A DNA stretch of 64,000 nucleotides from Labyrinthula sp. Ha (Eukaryota > Sar > Bigyra > Labyrinthulida > Labyrinthulaceae). The notes beneath the pieces are model-generated. The model saw only the letters and a list, made by a program, of their open reading frames with translations. It had not been told where the DNA came from and searched no databases. Numbering within the stretch: the first letter of the stretch is position 1; every line of letters starts with the position of its first letter. Shown here piece after piece: positions 23,221 through 33,481 of the stretch. The translations under genes and the position numbers were made by a program. The stretch spans positions 558,001 through 622,000 of the forward strand of contig JAALGZ010000006.1 of assembly GCA_015227615.1 (NCBI GenBank), written 5' to 3'.

Positions 23221-23799
23221 TTAGTTATTATCTTCAGTAATTAAATCCGACTGTTCAGTTTTTGTTGTTTTGTTTGAATAATATATTAATGTGTGTCTTA
23301 ATCTAGGAGCTGCGCAACTTATACAACTGAGTTTCATATTCACTAGCGGACCATTCTTGGAGTACCATTGGCATCTATAACAACCACACAGAAGTTCATC
23401 AGCTTAACTTGTAATTTGCCTTATATGACTTGAAAGTATTGCATCATTTTTATTCTCGACATTCTTTTCCTTGGTACATGGAGTTTCATATAAGAAGCCT
23501 GTATATCAATATTAAATGGAGCTATTTTCACTCTCATTCTTAAAAGTAATGACGGTTCCAAGGAAGTGACAAGAATTACAACACAAATCATTTACCCACA
23601 AGTACTAACTCATAATTTAACAAATATACTTGCCTAGCTGCTAACTTTATCATACAATTGTAGCAAAAGATTAGAAGCTCTCCGTTACTTCTTTATCATA
23701 AATTTTACATCGAGCAAACCCCTGACCTCTCTAATGCCAGCAATATTGAGCAGAAAACCTTCCTGCAGATGCACAGCTAGGAACAGATGAGTAAACGTA
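23221..23799 (-). pseudogene. Decayed Cys-rich (zinc-finger-like) coding region, unrecognised
   Basis: The minus strand gives a nearly continuous Cys-rich reading: 'PSCASAGRFSAQYCW', 'FARCKIYDKEVTESF', 'YLWVNDLCCNSCHFLGTVI', 'ADELLCGCYRCQWYSKNG', 'MKLSCISCAAPRL', ending at TAA 23221-23223. Paired Cys-x2-Cys spacing suggests metal binding. Several stops interrupt it. One 25-base piece (GTATAT...GTTAG) with intron-like ends could be an intron, as it would remove a stop. Either a decayed gene or a spliced gene I cannot resolve. It lies opposite a 75-codon plus-strand frame that I regard as its shadow. Confidence 0.4.
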
Positions 23800-24838
23800 C
23801 TAACTTATGCCTTACCTTCATCAAAGCAACAGCATCGGAGAATCACTCTATTAATTTCAACTTTCTTTTCCTTAGGTTACTTTCAAGCAAATGCTTACTT
23901 AAACTTAATTTCTTCATTTCTTGTATAATTTATAATATTAATTTGTCTGTGTTGCAACTAAGAAATATCCGAAGGCCAAGCAGACAAAGAAGAATGAAAG
24001 TTGCTTTTCTATGAAAAGAACTCCAAGGGAGGAACGGATGCACTGGCCCATATTATGAACCTCCCTCCCGAAAGTGGGTAAAGAGCCGGTGATGTCAAGT
24101 TCTCAGTAGTAATAATAAATTCTCATCTGTAAAGAAGAAAGGATAATTAGTAATGTTTTTATTTAATGACCTAAAAGCACCTACTGAATTGTCTTAGCAT
24201 TGATTTGGTTGGATGAAGAAATGGCATCTCGTCAGAGTTACATCCCATTTATTTGCAATCTTAAGGATTTTGTATCCACCCAATTATGCCTACGTAGATG
24301 TCTAAAAAGATAGGGTGAATTTATGCGCACTTGACTCTACAATTCCAAAAAACTCCAGGGATACAATTTTTTCTTCTTTAAGCCTTTCCTGTGATATATA
24401 TCTGATCTGAGGAACCATTGGTACATAAATGTTCTTTGTGTTTTCATTGAGTTAGTGCCAAGATTCTTTAGATGTGGTTCAAGAAACAGTTACACCTCCA
24501 AAAAGATCTTAATTATTCGAATTAAAGATTATGAAGCGAATTAGGTTGAAATCTGGATATTAACTCAGCTTTTTTTGAACATTAAATGCAATTAGCTCTT
24601 TAAGCCCTAGTAAACCTAAAAATCATACTCTGATTTAGGCAGTTACAGGATACAACCTGCTTAGAGCTCCATGTAGATAAAAATGTTAGAAGTGAAACCT
24701 CAGTTTATATGCCAAAATTGACCAAAGGTTGAATATCAACAGAGAACTTTGTTACATAAAAATTCAAAACTCAAGTTCAATTGTGTGTATAGTAAACTAG
24801 TGCATAATATACAATTAAAGCAAACATCATAATAAACT
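23800..24838. other. Intergenic, nothing seen
   Basis: AT-rich, containing the 3' flank of the ankyrin-like gene. No supported gene or element. Confidence 0.4.
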
Positions 24839-26458
24839 TTATCTACCAAACATGGTCTTGAACAACACTTTGTTACTAAGTTGCAATGTTAAATGCGCAT
24901 ACTTCCTTTCGCTAAACTTTTTTTGATAGTAGGTTTTTTTCAGAGAATAAACCACGGGAATCAATTCTTGGTCAGCAGCAATTCGAAACTCATATCTATT
25001 GGCACTATTTTCCTGCTTAGAAGAAGGATGATAAAACCTGGTTGCGCGATCTTTTAGAGCTTCAAGTTCATCCTCGAAACTCAGCAGTAAGCCTTGCGCT
25101 CTCGGAAATATAATTTCACCATCCTCTTTCTTTGAACCAAATGTAGCAAGAGTCTTCAAAACCTCAAAGTTGTTAGAGAGCAGGGCTATTGACACCGGTG
25201 TCTTCAAACTATATGGCTTTAAGTCACTTGGCAAAGTCTTCAGAAGCCTAAGTTTCTCTGAATATTCCTCTATATCAAGGTCTCTAATTTTATTCAAGGC
25301 GCTGTTACTTTCTCGACAGAAAAACGGTTCATTCGGATCTGCTCCTTTCTTCAATAACAACTTCAAAAGTTCTAACTGCGCTCGCAAAGACACACCAAAC
25401 TTATTTCTCTTATTATCATTCCACATACACACTTCATGAACGGCGTTTGATGATCGAATCATAACCTGGCCCTTAAAATGAGTTGTTCTAGCTTTAATAT
25501 CGACCAACCCATGCTTGATCAAATTAATGCAATAATCAAACTTTCCTTTAGCAATAAGCCTTTTCCAAAGCGGCTGATAAACAGAATACTCCGGTTGCTC
25601 ATCGGTCTTCTTTGCAAAGTGCTGATAAGATATAACAGCTGATGTAGGAGACGCCGCTTTATCAAAACAAAGAAACTTAAACAATGCTGCCTCGTATGAT
25701 TTTATTTCCTCAACTTCTTCTAAGGAGAAGCGAGATAAATCTGGGATGTTCTCAACAAAAGAGTATACTGGGGAGAAATAAAATTTTATTATCCCCTGGT
25801 CTTTAATCCCGGGCTTAGCTGAGGAGTTTTGATGATGATGATGTTTTTCCAAAGGTTTTGCGTGTATATCACTTGCAAAAGATGTCATAGAAAACGCTCC
25901 ATCCTTGGTGCTAGGTTTTTTCCTCACAATCTTGCTCGCATCAAAGCTCGTTCTTGGCAGTCGATCAAGGCCTAGTTTTTTTACACTACGTATTTTAACA
26001 ATCGTTTGGAAATTTCCAGGAGAAGAGCTAGAGCGAGCTTTAAGACTTGAAAAAGAGTTCTCAGCGCAGTTATCCTTGTTTTGAGTTATTTCAATCTTTG
26101 AGCTGCTCTTGGTTGGAAACAACGCATTCTTCTTCGCAGTTCGTCCATATTTCAGTTTTTCCCTAGAAGGCTTAGCAGTTTCTAATACAATAATTTCGTT
26201 AAGTGACTCTGGTTTCTTATTTGCCAAAAACATTATTGATTCAAGAAGATGTTCGAATTGATTTCCCCGGATGAATTTGCGTCTGTTACTCAGCATCGAC
26301 ACAAGGCAGCTTGCTACTAGTGTCGAAGTAAATTGAGATTCATCTGCCCCAATTATCGTTTCGCAAAGTGTCTGAATGTGACTAAGCTTTAAGTTTTCCT
26401 CTTTACAAATCATAGTCAACTCTTTGATGTGTGACTTTATTCCTTTTGACTTCGCCAT
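24839..26458 (-). CDS. Ankyrin-repeat-like protein
   Basis: 539 residues from the ATG at 26458; the frame stays open upstream to 26506 but without another ATG. The N-terminal 250 residues are Lys/Ser-rich and probably disordered, with a His run (HHHH). The C-terminal half carries ankyrin-like helices: 'QLELLKLLLKKGADPNEP' and later 'TPVSIALLSNNFEVLKTL', both matching the TPLxxAxxxG...LLLxxGADxN consensus. Upstream, 'KFDYCINLIKHGLVDIKAR' looks like a weaker repeat. Such proteins are usually scaffolds. No signal peptide or membrane span. The C-terminal about 80 residues are unlike ankyrin and unrecognised. Confidence 0.75.
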   Translation of the reverse strand: MAKSKGIKSHIKELTMICKEENLKLSHIQTLCETIIGADESQFTSTLVASCLVSMLSNRRKFIRGNQFEHLLESIMFLANKKPESLNEIIVLETAKPSREKLKYGRTAKKNALFPTKSSSKIEITQNKDNCAENSFSSLKARSSSSPGNFQTIVKIRSVKKLGLDRLPRTSFDASKIVRKKPSTKDGAFSMTSFASDIHAKPLEKHHHHQNSSAKPGIKDQGIIKFYFSPVYSFVENIPDLSRFSLEEVEEIKSYEAALFKFLCFDKAASPTSAVISYQHFAKKTDEQPEYSVYQPLWKRLIAKGKFDYCINLIKHGLVDIKARTTHFKGQVMIRSSNAVHEVCMWNDNKRNKFGVSLRAQLELLKLLLKKGADPNEPFFCRESNSALNKIRDLDIEEYSEKLRLLKTLPSDLKPYSLKTPVSIALLSNNFEVLKTLATFGSKKEDGEIIFPRAQGLLLSFEDELEALKDRATRFYHPSSKQENSANRYEFRIAADQELIPVVYSLKKTYYQKKFSERKYAHLTLQLSNKVLFKTMFGR

Positions 26459-26949
26459 GTCTTCTTGGTCAACTGTGTTCCCAGTATAACAACTCTTTTT
26501 CAACAAAACTTTATGCGTAATAACTTTTTATATTGTATAATAATAAGTAGATGTATAGAAAATAATATTTAAAACCGAGTTATCTTCAGCTGCTCTAAAT
26601 TCCAGCAGCTCTTTCTTTTATTTTGTTTTTCACAATACTGTATTTAACGGATAGATTTAGTCCTGTGGTGATCAACTATTTTGGGCAATTATGGAATTCA
26701 ATAGTATTAGAACGAAGACATTTACGCAACCTTGAAAAGTGGGAACTCGCGGCAACGAGTTCATTATTATTTATCCGTTAATACATCATTACTAACGTTA
26801 CATTTTTGTTAATAATCAGCCTTTCTTAAATCTCAATAACATTTAGCAGTAATGCGACTGATGGTATTATAGAAAATTTTACGTTACTGCATTACCGAGG
26901 ACTTTTTCAACTTATACAAAAAGACAGGAGAATAGTAAACACCCGGGAT
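26459..26949. other. Promoter region of the ankyrin-like gene
   Basis: AT-rich. It has several copies of GTTA/TAAC words around 26780-26930, including 'acgtta' in both orientations, but nothing I can assign. Confidence 0.35.
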
Positions 26950-29040
26950 ATTTTTTTCAAGTACAAGGCTGAAGTGAGAAGAAGAAGAGATTTGTGCGAC
27001 ATGTGCAGTCCAGCACCAATTGTGTTCCAATCGCGGTCGAACTTCAAGACTAGCTAAGTTTAAGAAACCTGGCTCAAAATGCCCAAGATGATGTAAGAAA
27101 GAACCAGGGCTGAGAAACGTCTATCAGTTGGAAAACACAATTCTCCGCGAGAACCCGGCTTGAATACACGCCCAGGAGCTCGTGCGCAATTGCACTGTCT
27201 AACAAAAAAATGATACCAGGTAACTTATCTAAAGCGTACACCAAATGGTAATGAGCTGCGGCACCACTAAGAATTTTTTTTCTCGTCCTCCTGAGAATAA
27301 ATTAAATTTTCTTTCAAAAGAACAAAGAAGACCATAAGAAAAGCATCTTCTTCTAATCTGCAAGTATGATAATAATTTTTCTTAAACTGACTGCAACTTG
27401 CTACTAAATTTTCCTAGGTGCAAGCATCAGTTCTTTGTTCCAGATGAATTCAAGAAAGTGAACGAACCCGGCAGCTAAAAGATTCTTCACGATGCAAATA
27501 GAAGGATAGTTTTCCATTTCTTGGAAGGAGACAATATTAGTGCTTCTGGACGTTAATCTTACCTAACTACTTGAAAAAATCATATTGAGAAACAGTGTCC
27601 AGTTGACCATAATGTTAAGTGGACCTCGAGTAAGAAGAATCAGAGAGGAGAGTTTAAGCATGGATAGATGAAGTAACCCGCAACACAGAGCAGTGCAATT
27701 GCCTATTGCTCTTACCTAAGCTTGTATAGGCTTTTTAATTTTTCCTAAGGAGAAGCTATCACACAAAAATAAGCAACAATTTGAGTTAGCAAGATGTCAG
27801 AATTAAGAAATTTGAAACTCCAATCCTTCAACAATTTATTTTACTCAGAGTTACTACCTCAGGCTACAAAAATGTTAGATCATACCTCTCCTAGGTTCTA
27901 GCCCATGAATACTTTGCTTCCTGTCAAAGTTTTTTCACTGGTCCCAGCAGCAATTTATCAATACCAGTAGATATGATGCAACTGATTAAGCAATTCTATA
28001 ATTTCTTCTTCAACTTACCAAAGTTTGGCAGAAGTAGCGCAGGTGTTCAGTCCCAAGATCATGTAACCATAATGTCTATGCCACATCCAAATACGAAAAT
28101 CATAAAGCGGAAATGCAATGACCTACAAGAAAAAAATTGAGCTTACAAAGTTCGTAAAACTAATTGTTGATTGCGGTTCCACAAGATTCCTGAAAAAAAA
28201 GTTTTCAAGAACAAGCAATGATGTAAGATTATCAAGTATTAACTTTTACTGCACGATATTAAATGTGCCCACTGAAGAGCAATTTCAACAATCATATGGT
28301 TCTTATTTTGATGCTGATAATCAAATAAGAAACTTAAAATTTTGATTCTTATCAATTGATTCTAATTTCATTTTGAAAATTAAATGATCATGAATACATA
28401 ACTGGGCTAGTCAGCCATTTACAAAATTTGCTAGAAAGAAGTCTTTCATTGTTACACCACATGAAATCCCTTTGAAATTGGCTGCTTTTCACAAAAATAA
28501 TCCGGGAACACTTAACAGTTAAGTCCCAGGCCCAATTTATAAAGGTTGTCATGAAGAGCAAAATTATTTTTCCTAGTTATGTGGCCCAACTTTGTATTTA
28601 TACTTAACCGCTATTAATAATTACTAGAGTATTTTTTAAATTATTATTGATTATCAATGAGAACCCTTCAGGCAACAATGGCATAGATAGATCATTAACA
28701 AATCAAATTGTTTTCCTAGACAATAATCATGTTGGTTTTTATCAGAGAATCAAAACTCTGGCATTTGTCTCACAATCTAAAAGCCGAAAAGCAACTATTC
28801 TTTGAATTATTAACTCCTTAAGGCAGTTATGGATTGACCACAAATTTAATAGGGTTGATAACTATCGATCTAATCATTTGCAAATGAGGGCAGTAACTAT
28901 CAAAATGAAGCCAGAATTATATAAGGCGAAAATATTTAGGACTAAAAACTTGCTTAACTTTATGGAATTTGGTTATTCAGCAAGGCCTAGAGTTCCATTT
29001 CTACACAAACGGCAGTGTGATGATAACGACCTCTAAGGCT
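26950..29040 (+). pseudogene. Decayed coding region with Cys-x2-Cys finger, unrecognised
   Basis: Plus-strand readings are protein-like over 2 kb although interrupted: 'EICATCAVQHQLCSNRGRT', 'LAKFKKPGSKCPR' followed by 'CKKEPGLRNVYQLENTILR' (about 26985-27160), 'CKHQFFVPDEFKKVNEPG' and 'RRIVFHFLEGDNISASG' (27420-27560), 'FARKKSFIVTPHEIPLKLA' (about 28425), and a long piece with one stop at 28659-29036 ('RQLWIDHKFNRVDNYRSN'). A 75-codon frame at 28118-28345 sits in the middle. The first block is a metal-binding finger. It may be one large dead gene or transposon ORF, or several. No family name can be given. Confidence 0.4.
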
Positions 29041-31059
29041 ACCTACTTGTAAAGTGCAGATAACTTGGAAGACGCTATATATACATTTACACTGGTCTAA
29101 GCAACACATTCAAACCTGCAAAATTCTCTCTTGATATTCATTCATATCTTTGTTTTATTTGAATTAGTATGGTATTTGTGTTAATGATCTGTGTACTCGC
29201 TACATAATATGCGAAGAAAAGATGGTATGGCCTCACTGCTGCTCTGGCTTATATTTTGAAGCTGACGTTTACCTCCATTCAGTGGTATAGACCCGTCAAA
29301 TTGTTGAAAATAGCTGGGTAGTTCAGCTTGATTAATATCTATTCTGTTTCAAAAGAATCTAAATTTAGTAAAACTACAATGAATTCGGCCATTTTACCTT
29401 TATAGAATAGTACACGTTACACATTCGATTCAGTTAGTACTTTTCTAGGAGAAGAGAAAATTATTTTTCATAGCTAAACTATAGCTTTTGGATATATTAT
29501 GGCATACGTTATACAAAAAATTGAAAAAGCAAATACTAGAAGATATAAATTTCATTTTAGGAAGAATAGTATATATACGTAATACTCGCGAATAGCCATA
29601 GCAGAATTGAAGAAGCTATGTAGACCCAACATAAAAAAAATCTCTCTCTTAGTATATCTTCATATCCGTATGTTCAAGCTTATATTTAGCTCATACCAGA
29701 AAATAAATTGCTAAGCGACCTGAAATGAACTGAACTACATTACTGTGGAATATTTTTAAATAATATTTTTTTTAAACGTTCCTTTTTACTATAATTCTAT
29801 ATCATATGTGAAAAAAAGGATGTATAAGAGTGGGCGTTCACTACAAGTATTATAGCATAGGAGTACATTAAGCCATCATTTGCTTTCTCTTTCGATAATA
29901 TCAGTATTGTAAGAGTGTAAGACTCTTCTATATTTTCATTATCGATCAAAAGTATTGCGCTCAACTATAATTTTATTCTTTCTACATGCTGGATTTCTTT
30001 ATATTTTTTCCTACTTTATGACAACCAATATTTACCAGTTTCCATGCGAAAGCGTTACTTCATAGCCCAATTTTAATTTGGTATATTAATAAAATAATTC
30101 TAAGCTGGCACTACAATTTCCAGGTGAATAATTTTAAAGTCATACTTTTAGTTTTGTTCTTTTTGCTTAAACACTCTCTTGTTTCATTGTTAATACTGCG
30201 CAGTTATGTTTTCAGGCGACATACATCCTAAAATAGAATCCTATACTGACATTCTGAAAAGTATAGAGAAAGTGCAAAAGATACAAAGAAAGAAAAAAAT
30301 TAAAAACTATCTCTATGAAACTTTAGTTTGGTGCCTTTTCATATTCATTGCTGTTTTTTGTTAACATAAAGTTAATAAAAATATTCTTCAATCATAGTAC
30401 AACATTGAGATCTAAGCCAATAGCCACAATTATTCCCATGAGAATACAAACAATATATCACCATCAAACTAACAAAAAAATACTACAGCTTAAATGATAT
30501 CCACAAAAATTTCAATTGCTATTGTTGAAAATCTTGTTTCAATAGAACAGGTAATCCCAATAATGTTTCCTGTATGTGCCTCTACAACCTCAAAAAATAT
30601 CTATAATAACTAGAACTTGAAAAGAGTGGTTATTGCTCATTCTAGCAGCGCGACCAAAGCAAAGCTCTAGGTATCTACCTTTTTTCTTAAGAAAACCAAG
30701 GATAAAATAATTCTAGAAATATATTATTAAATCGGAAGTCTAGGAGAATGCCGCTTATGACATGTGGAATTAGTATGAAGGAAATGTTCCGCACTCTATA
30801 TGTATGTAATTAAATTTAGCCATCTTCTACATAGCAAAGGCTAAACTGATCTATTACGCTGCATCAACTCTTTTTTTTATTACAGTACCGAAGTTTGTAA
30901 TATTCTTGTTGACACCATATCATTCCCTAACTTTAACTAATCATAAACCATTAATCCACATTAAGAGCATAATATAAAATGAAAATATATATCTGATTCT
31001 TAGGCTGAACAAAGATTAAATAGAAATTATCTTAGTATCTATGTTTTTCTATGGCTAAG
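29041..31059. other. Gene-poor AT-rich stretch
   Basis: No recognised gene. Long A/T-rich runs and no frame with convincing composition. Confidence 0.45.
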
Positions 31060-31740
31060 ACTTCATAGATAGATCTCACTACAATCTCTGCCGGGATCTA
31101 AGAAGTTTTATGAGCGACTGAGTATGGCTAAGCAATCTCTCACCCACTTGAGTGAGATCTGTAAAGCTCTGAAAATCTTGCTGAAATTCTCGATATATTT
31201 TTGATATGGCATATTGGGGTAGTAGAACGTACTAGTGCGTAATATGAGCACCATTGTGAAAATAGTGCAAAGCTCGAGACAAATAAGCAGTTTTAGGGGT
31301 TGGCTTGTTAATAGATTTAGCTAATTCGAGAACAAAGTTGTTAGAGGTGTATCGCCATATATACATAGGATGGTGAGAATGGTAGTTGGGCTAAGAATAA
31401 AAATACGGAGAATTATTATAATAGTTTTGAAACAGCTTGGATAGATGTTCCAGAATCCATAACTATTTCTGGGTTTTCTCGGAACTTCCACCATTTGGTA
31501 TAAATGAGAGTTATAATCCTCAATTTTGCAGAGAAAAAGTTTCTAGGATATTACCTGAAACTGTATTCTAAATCTATATTTGATAAAATATCCAAGAGTT
31601 GCTTCTATCAGCTATGTGAACTAGTGAACCTCCTATGATATTATGAGTTTTGTTTAACAAGACTCTGGCATAAATGAATCTCTGTATCAGCACCAAGATA
31701 GAAGACACCTTCCCAATTCATAGTCAAGTTAAGCTTCTAA
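31060..31740 (-). pseudogene. Decayed coding region, unrecognised
   Basis: One minus-strand frame reads sensibly through most of this region, broken by several stops. Readable parts include 'THNIIGGSLVHIADRSNSW', 'HHPMYIWRYTSNNFVLELA', 'KTAYLSRALHYFHNGAH' and 'YAISKIYREFQQDFQSF'. The density of aromatic and polar residues is unlike random AT-rich frames. No domain recognised. It could be a host pseudogene or part of an old mobile element. Confidence 0.4.
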
Positions 31741-32072
31741 AATACTTATCTTATTTTTAATTGACAAATAACCTTTATGAGCTTGGTTTGCACCATTTTC
31801 TCGGCACAATATCTTCTAGCACTTTCAAATGTGTAGAAACGTTTCACGAAGGGCGTTCTACAACTAGAATATTCTTTTTTTTCTCTAATTTCAGATTGTA
31901 ATATACCATAATGAGTTATGCAAAATCAATCTTGACTAACACAAGATATAGAACACTTCCGTTTTTGCTATAGTTTGTTGCATTTAAATCAATCAAAAAT
32001 ACGGAAAAGATCCCTTGCCTAGATATCTGGAAAAAGAGAAATAACATAAGTTTAAAGAGGTAACTAATATAT

Positions 32073-32213
32073 TTAACATTTATGATTTAAACCTTCGGCA
32101 ATTCCATTAAAGGAGGTCTTAACTTTCAGCTCCACTCTACCTTCACTATCATGGACCTGCACCATCACACTTGATATTTCTTCTGGCAATGCTTGGGAAT
32201 AAGTTTGCAGCAT
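32073..32213 (-). CDS. Possible small protein or last exon, unrecognised
   Basis: 46 codons from ATG at 32213 to TAA at 32073-32075, with beta-rich, protein-like composition ('PEEISSVMVQVHDSEGRVEL'). The frame is open upstream to 32255 and is preceded by the intron-like end TATTTTAG, so this may be the last exon of a gene whose first exon lies at 32260-32430 on the same strand, where a 49-codon ATG frame ends. That would place it divergently from the dehydrogenase at 32433. No family recognised. Confidence 0.35.
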   Translation of the reverse strand: MLQTYSQALPEEISSVMVQVHDSEGRVELKVKTSFNGIAEGLNHKC

Positions 32214-32432
32214 AGTGGAAAGTCGAAGAAAACTTTCTAAAATACTAAAATTCACATAGCTTTAAGTCAGGCTGCGATTCTAGGGTTACTGTAGCTTCTT
32301 ATATGCTTTGTTCTCTCTTGTTTGAAAACCAGTGTAACTCGTATGCTTATAATAAGAGCGATGACGTGTTCATAGAATTTTAAGTATTTGCCCAAAATTT
32401 GATGAAATTGCAACATAAATAGAAAAGATATA

Positions 32433-33472
32433 ATGTACAAGTTGATTAAAAGGTTTTCAACCACCCCCAGCTCTAATAAACTAGGAGTTATTGGTTTAGG
32501 TAAAATTGGTAATGCAATGGCACAAAACTTCTTAAAAGCAGGATATAATCTAACAGTTCTAATTTTTTTTTGATTTATCCCATAGGTCTTCGACATTGAT
32601 TCCTCAGCTACAGGAAAACTGGAATCCCTCGGTGCAACAGTTGCGAAGACAGCAGAAGAAGTCGCTAAACTTCCAGTATTTGTCTCTGTTTTACCCAATG
32701 ATAAAATCCTCACCTCTGTAGTGGACGAAATCTCTTCAAGTTTAACCCCAGCTACAACACATATTTCTTGTTCGACTGTTAGTCCTCACACATCTAGGTT
32801 TCTAGCTGAAAATTATAATGCTAGTTTTGTTGCAGCACCAGTTTTTGGACGACCTGATGGAATGCTAGCGGCACAGGGATCAATTCCTATATCGGGTGAT
32901 GCTGGGTCGCTCGACCTCGCAAGTGAAATTTTGTCAACTACAGCTACAGGGGTATTTGACTTTGGAACTGATCCAGGAGCTGCCAACGTGGTTAAGTTGT
33001 GTGGAAACTTTTTGATTGCAGCTGCGATTGAGAGTATGAGTGAAAGTCTAGCACTTGCTGAAGCTAATGGCGTTGATCGTGTAGAGGTGATGAAGATGTT
33101 AAATGAGACTATCTTTGACTGTTTGATTTACAAGGGGTATGGTCAAAGAGTAAGTGAGCGAGATCATTTTCCATATGAAGATGCACATTTTGCACTTGAA
33201 CTTGGACTCAGTATATTTTCATATATTTCCTTTTATTTTACAGAGGATGTGAAGTTGGTTCAACAAACTGCGAGCTTGAGCAACACACCAATGCCTGTTG
33301 GATCCTTGCTGGTTGATCGATACCTTTCTGCTAAAGCAAAGGGAAGAGAAAAAGTGCACTTGTTATTTGTTTTATTTTTCAGTTTGATTGGTCTGCGATT
33401 GGACTGAACGTGAGTGAAGATGCTGGAGTAGATGTGAACAAAGTTGTGAATGGCATAAAAGAGAAAATTTAA
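32433..33472 (+). CDS. NAD-dependent 3-hydroxyisobutyrate dehydrogenase-type beta-hydroxyacid dehydrogenase
   Basis: 315 residues in four exons: 32433-32555, 32586-33210, 33244-33353, 33383-33472. The first 15 residues ('MYKLIKRFSTTPSSN') are basic and hydroxylated, like a mitochondrial presequence. The dinucleotide loop G-x-G-x2-G lies at 21-26 ('GLGKIG'), the substrate loop 'STVSPHTSR' at 104-112, and the family's catalytic Lys is K178 in 'NVVKLCGN'. 'VFGRPDGMLAAQG' and the C-terminal 'LGL-KDVKLV' helix also fit. The family oxidises 3-hydroxyisobutyrate or reduces related semialdehydes (glyoxylate/succinic semialdehyde); the exact substrate is open. The stop is 9 bases from the stop of the convergent GlyRS gene. 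Confidence 0.9.
32556..32585 (+). other. 30-nt intron 1 of the HIBADH-type gene
   Basis: Starts GTTCTA and ends CCCATAG, with a T9 run. Removal joins 'NLT' to 'VFDID', restoring the conserved second strand of the Rossmann fold. It contains an in-frame TGA if retained. Confidence 0.88.
33211..33243 (+). other. 33-nt intron 2 of the HIBADH-type gene
   Basis: GTATAT...TTTACAG. Removal restores 'ELGLKDVKLV'. It is a multiple of three and has no stop, so retention would add an 11-residue aromatic insert. Confidence 0.85.
33354..33382 (+). other. 29-nt intron 3 of the HIBADH-type gene
   Basis: GTGCAC...TTTTCAG. Removal joins 'GREK' to 'FDWSAIG', the usual C-terminal end of the family. Confidence 0.88.
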
Positions 33473-33481
33473 GGTGAACAA

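Noticed and set aside
32267-32713. 148-codon minus-strand frame
   Set aside because: Mostly lies opposite the first exons and intron of the HIBADH-type gene. Only its end (before 32430) could be a real small exon.
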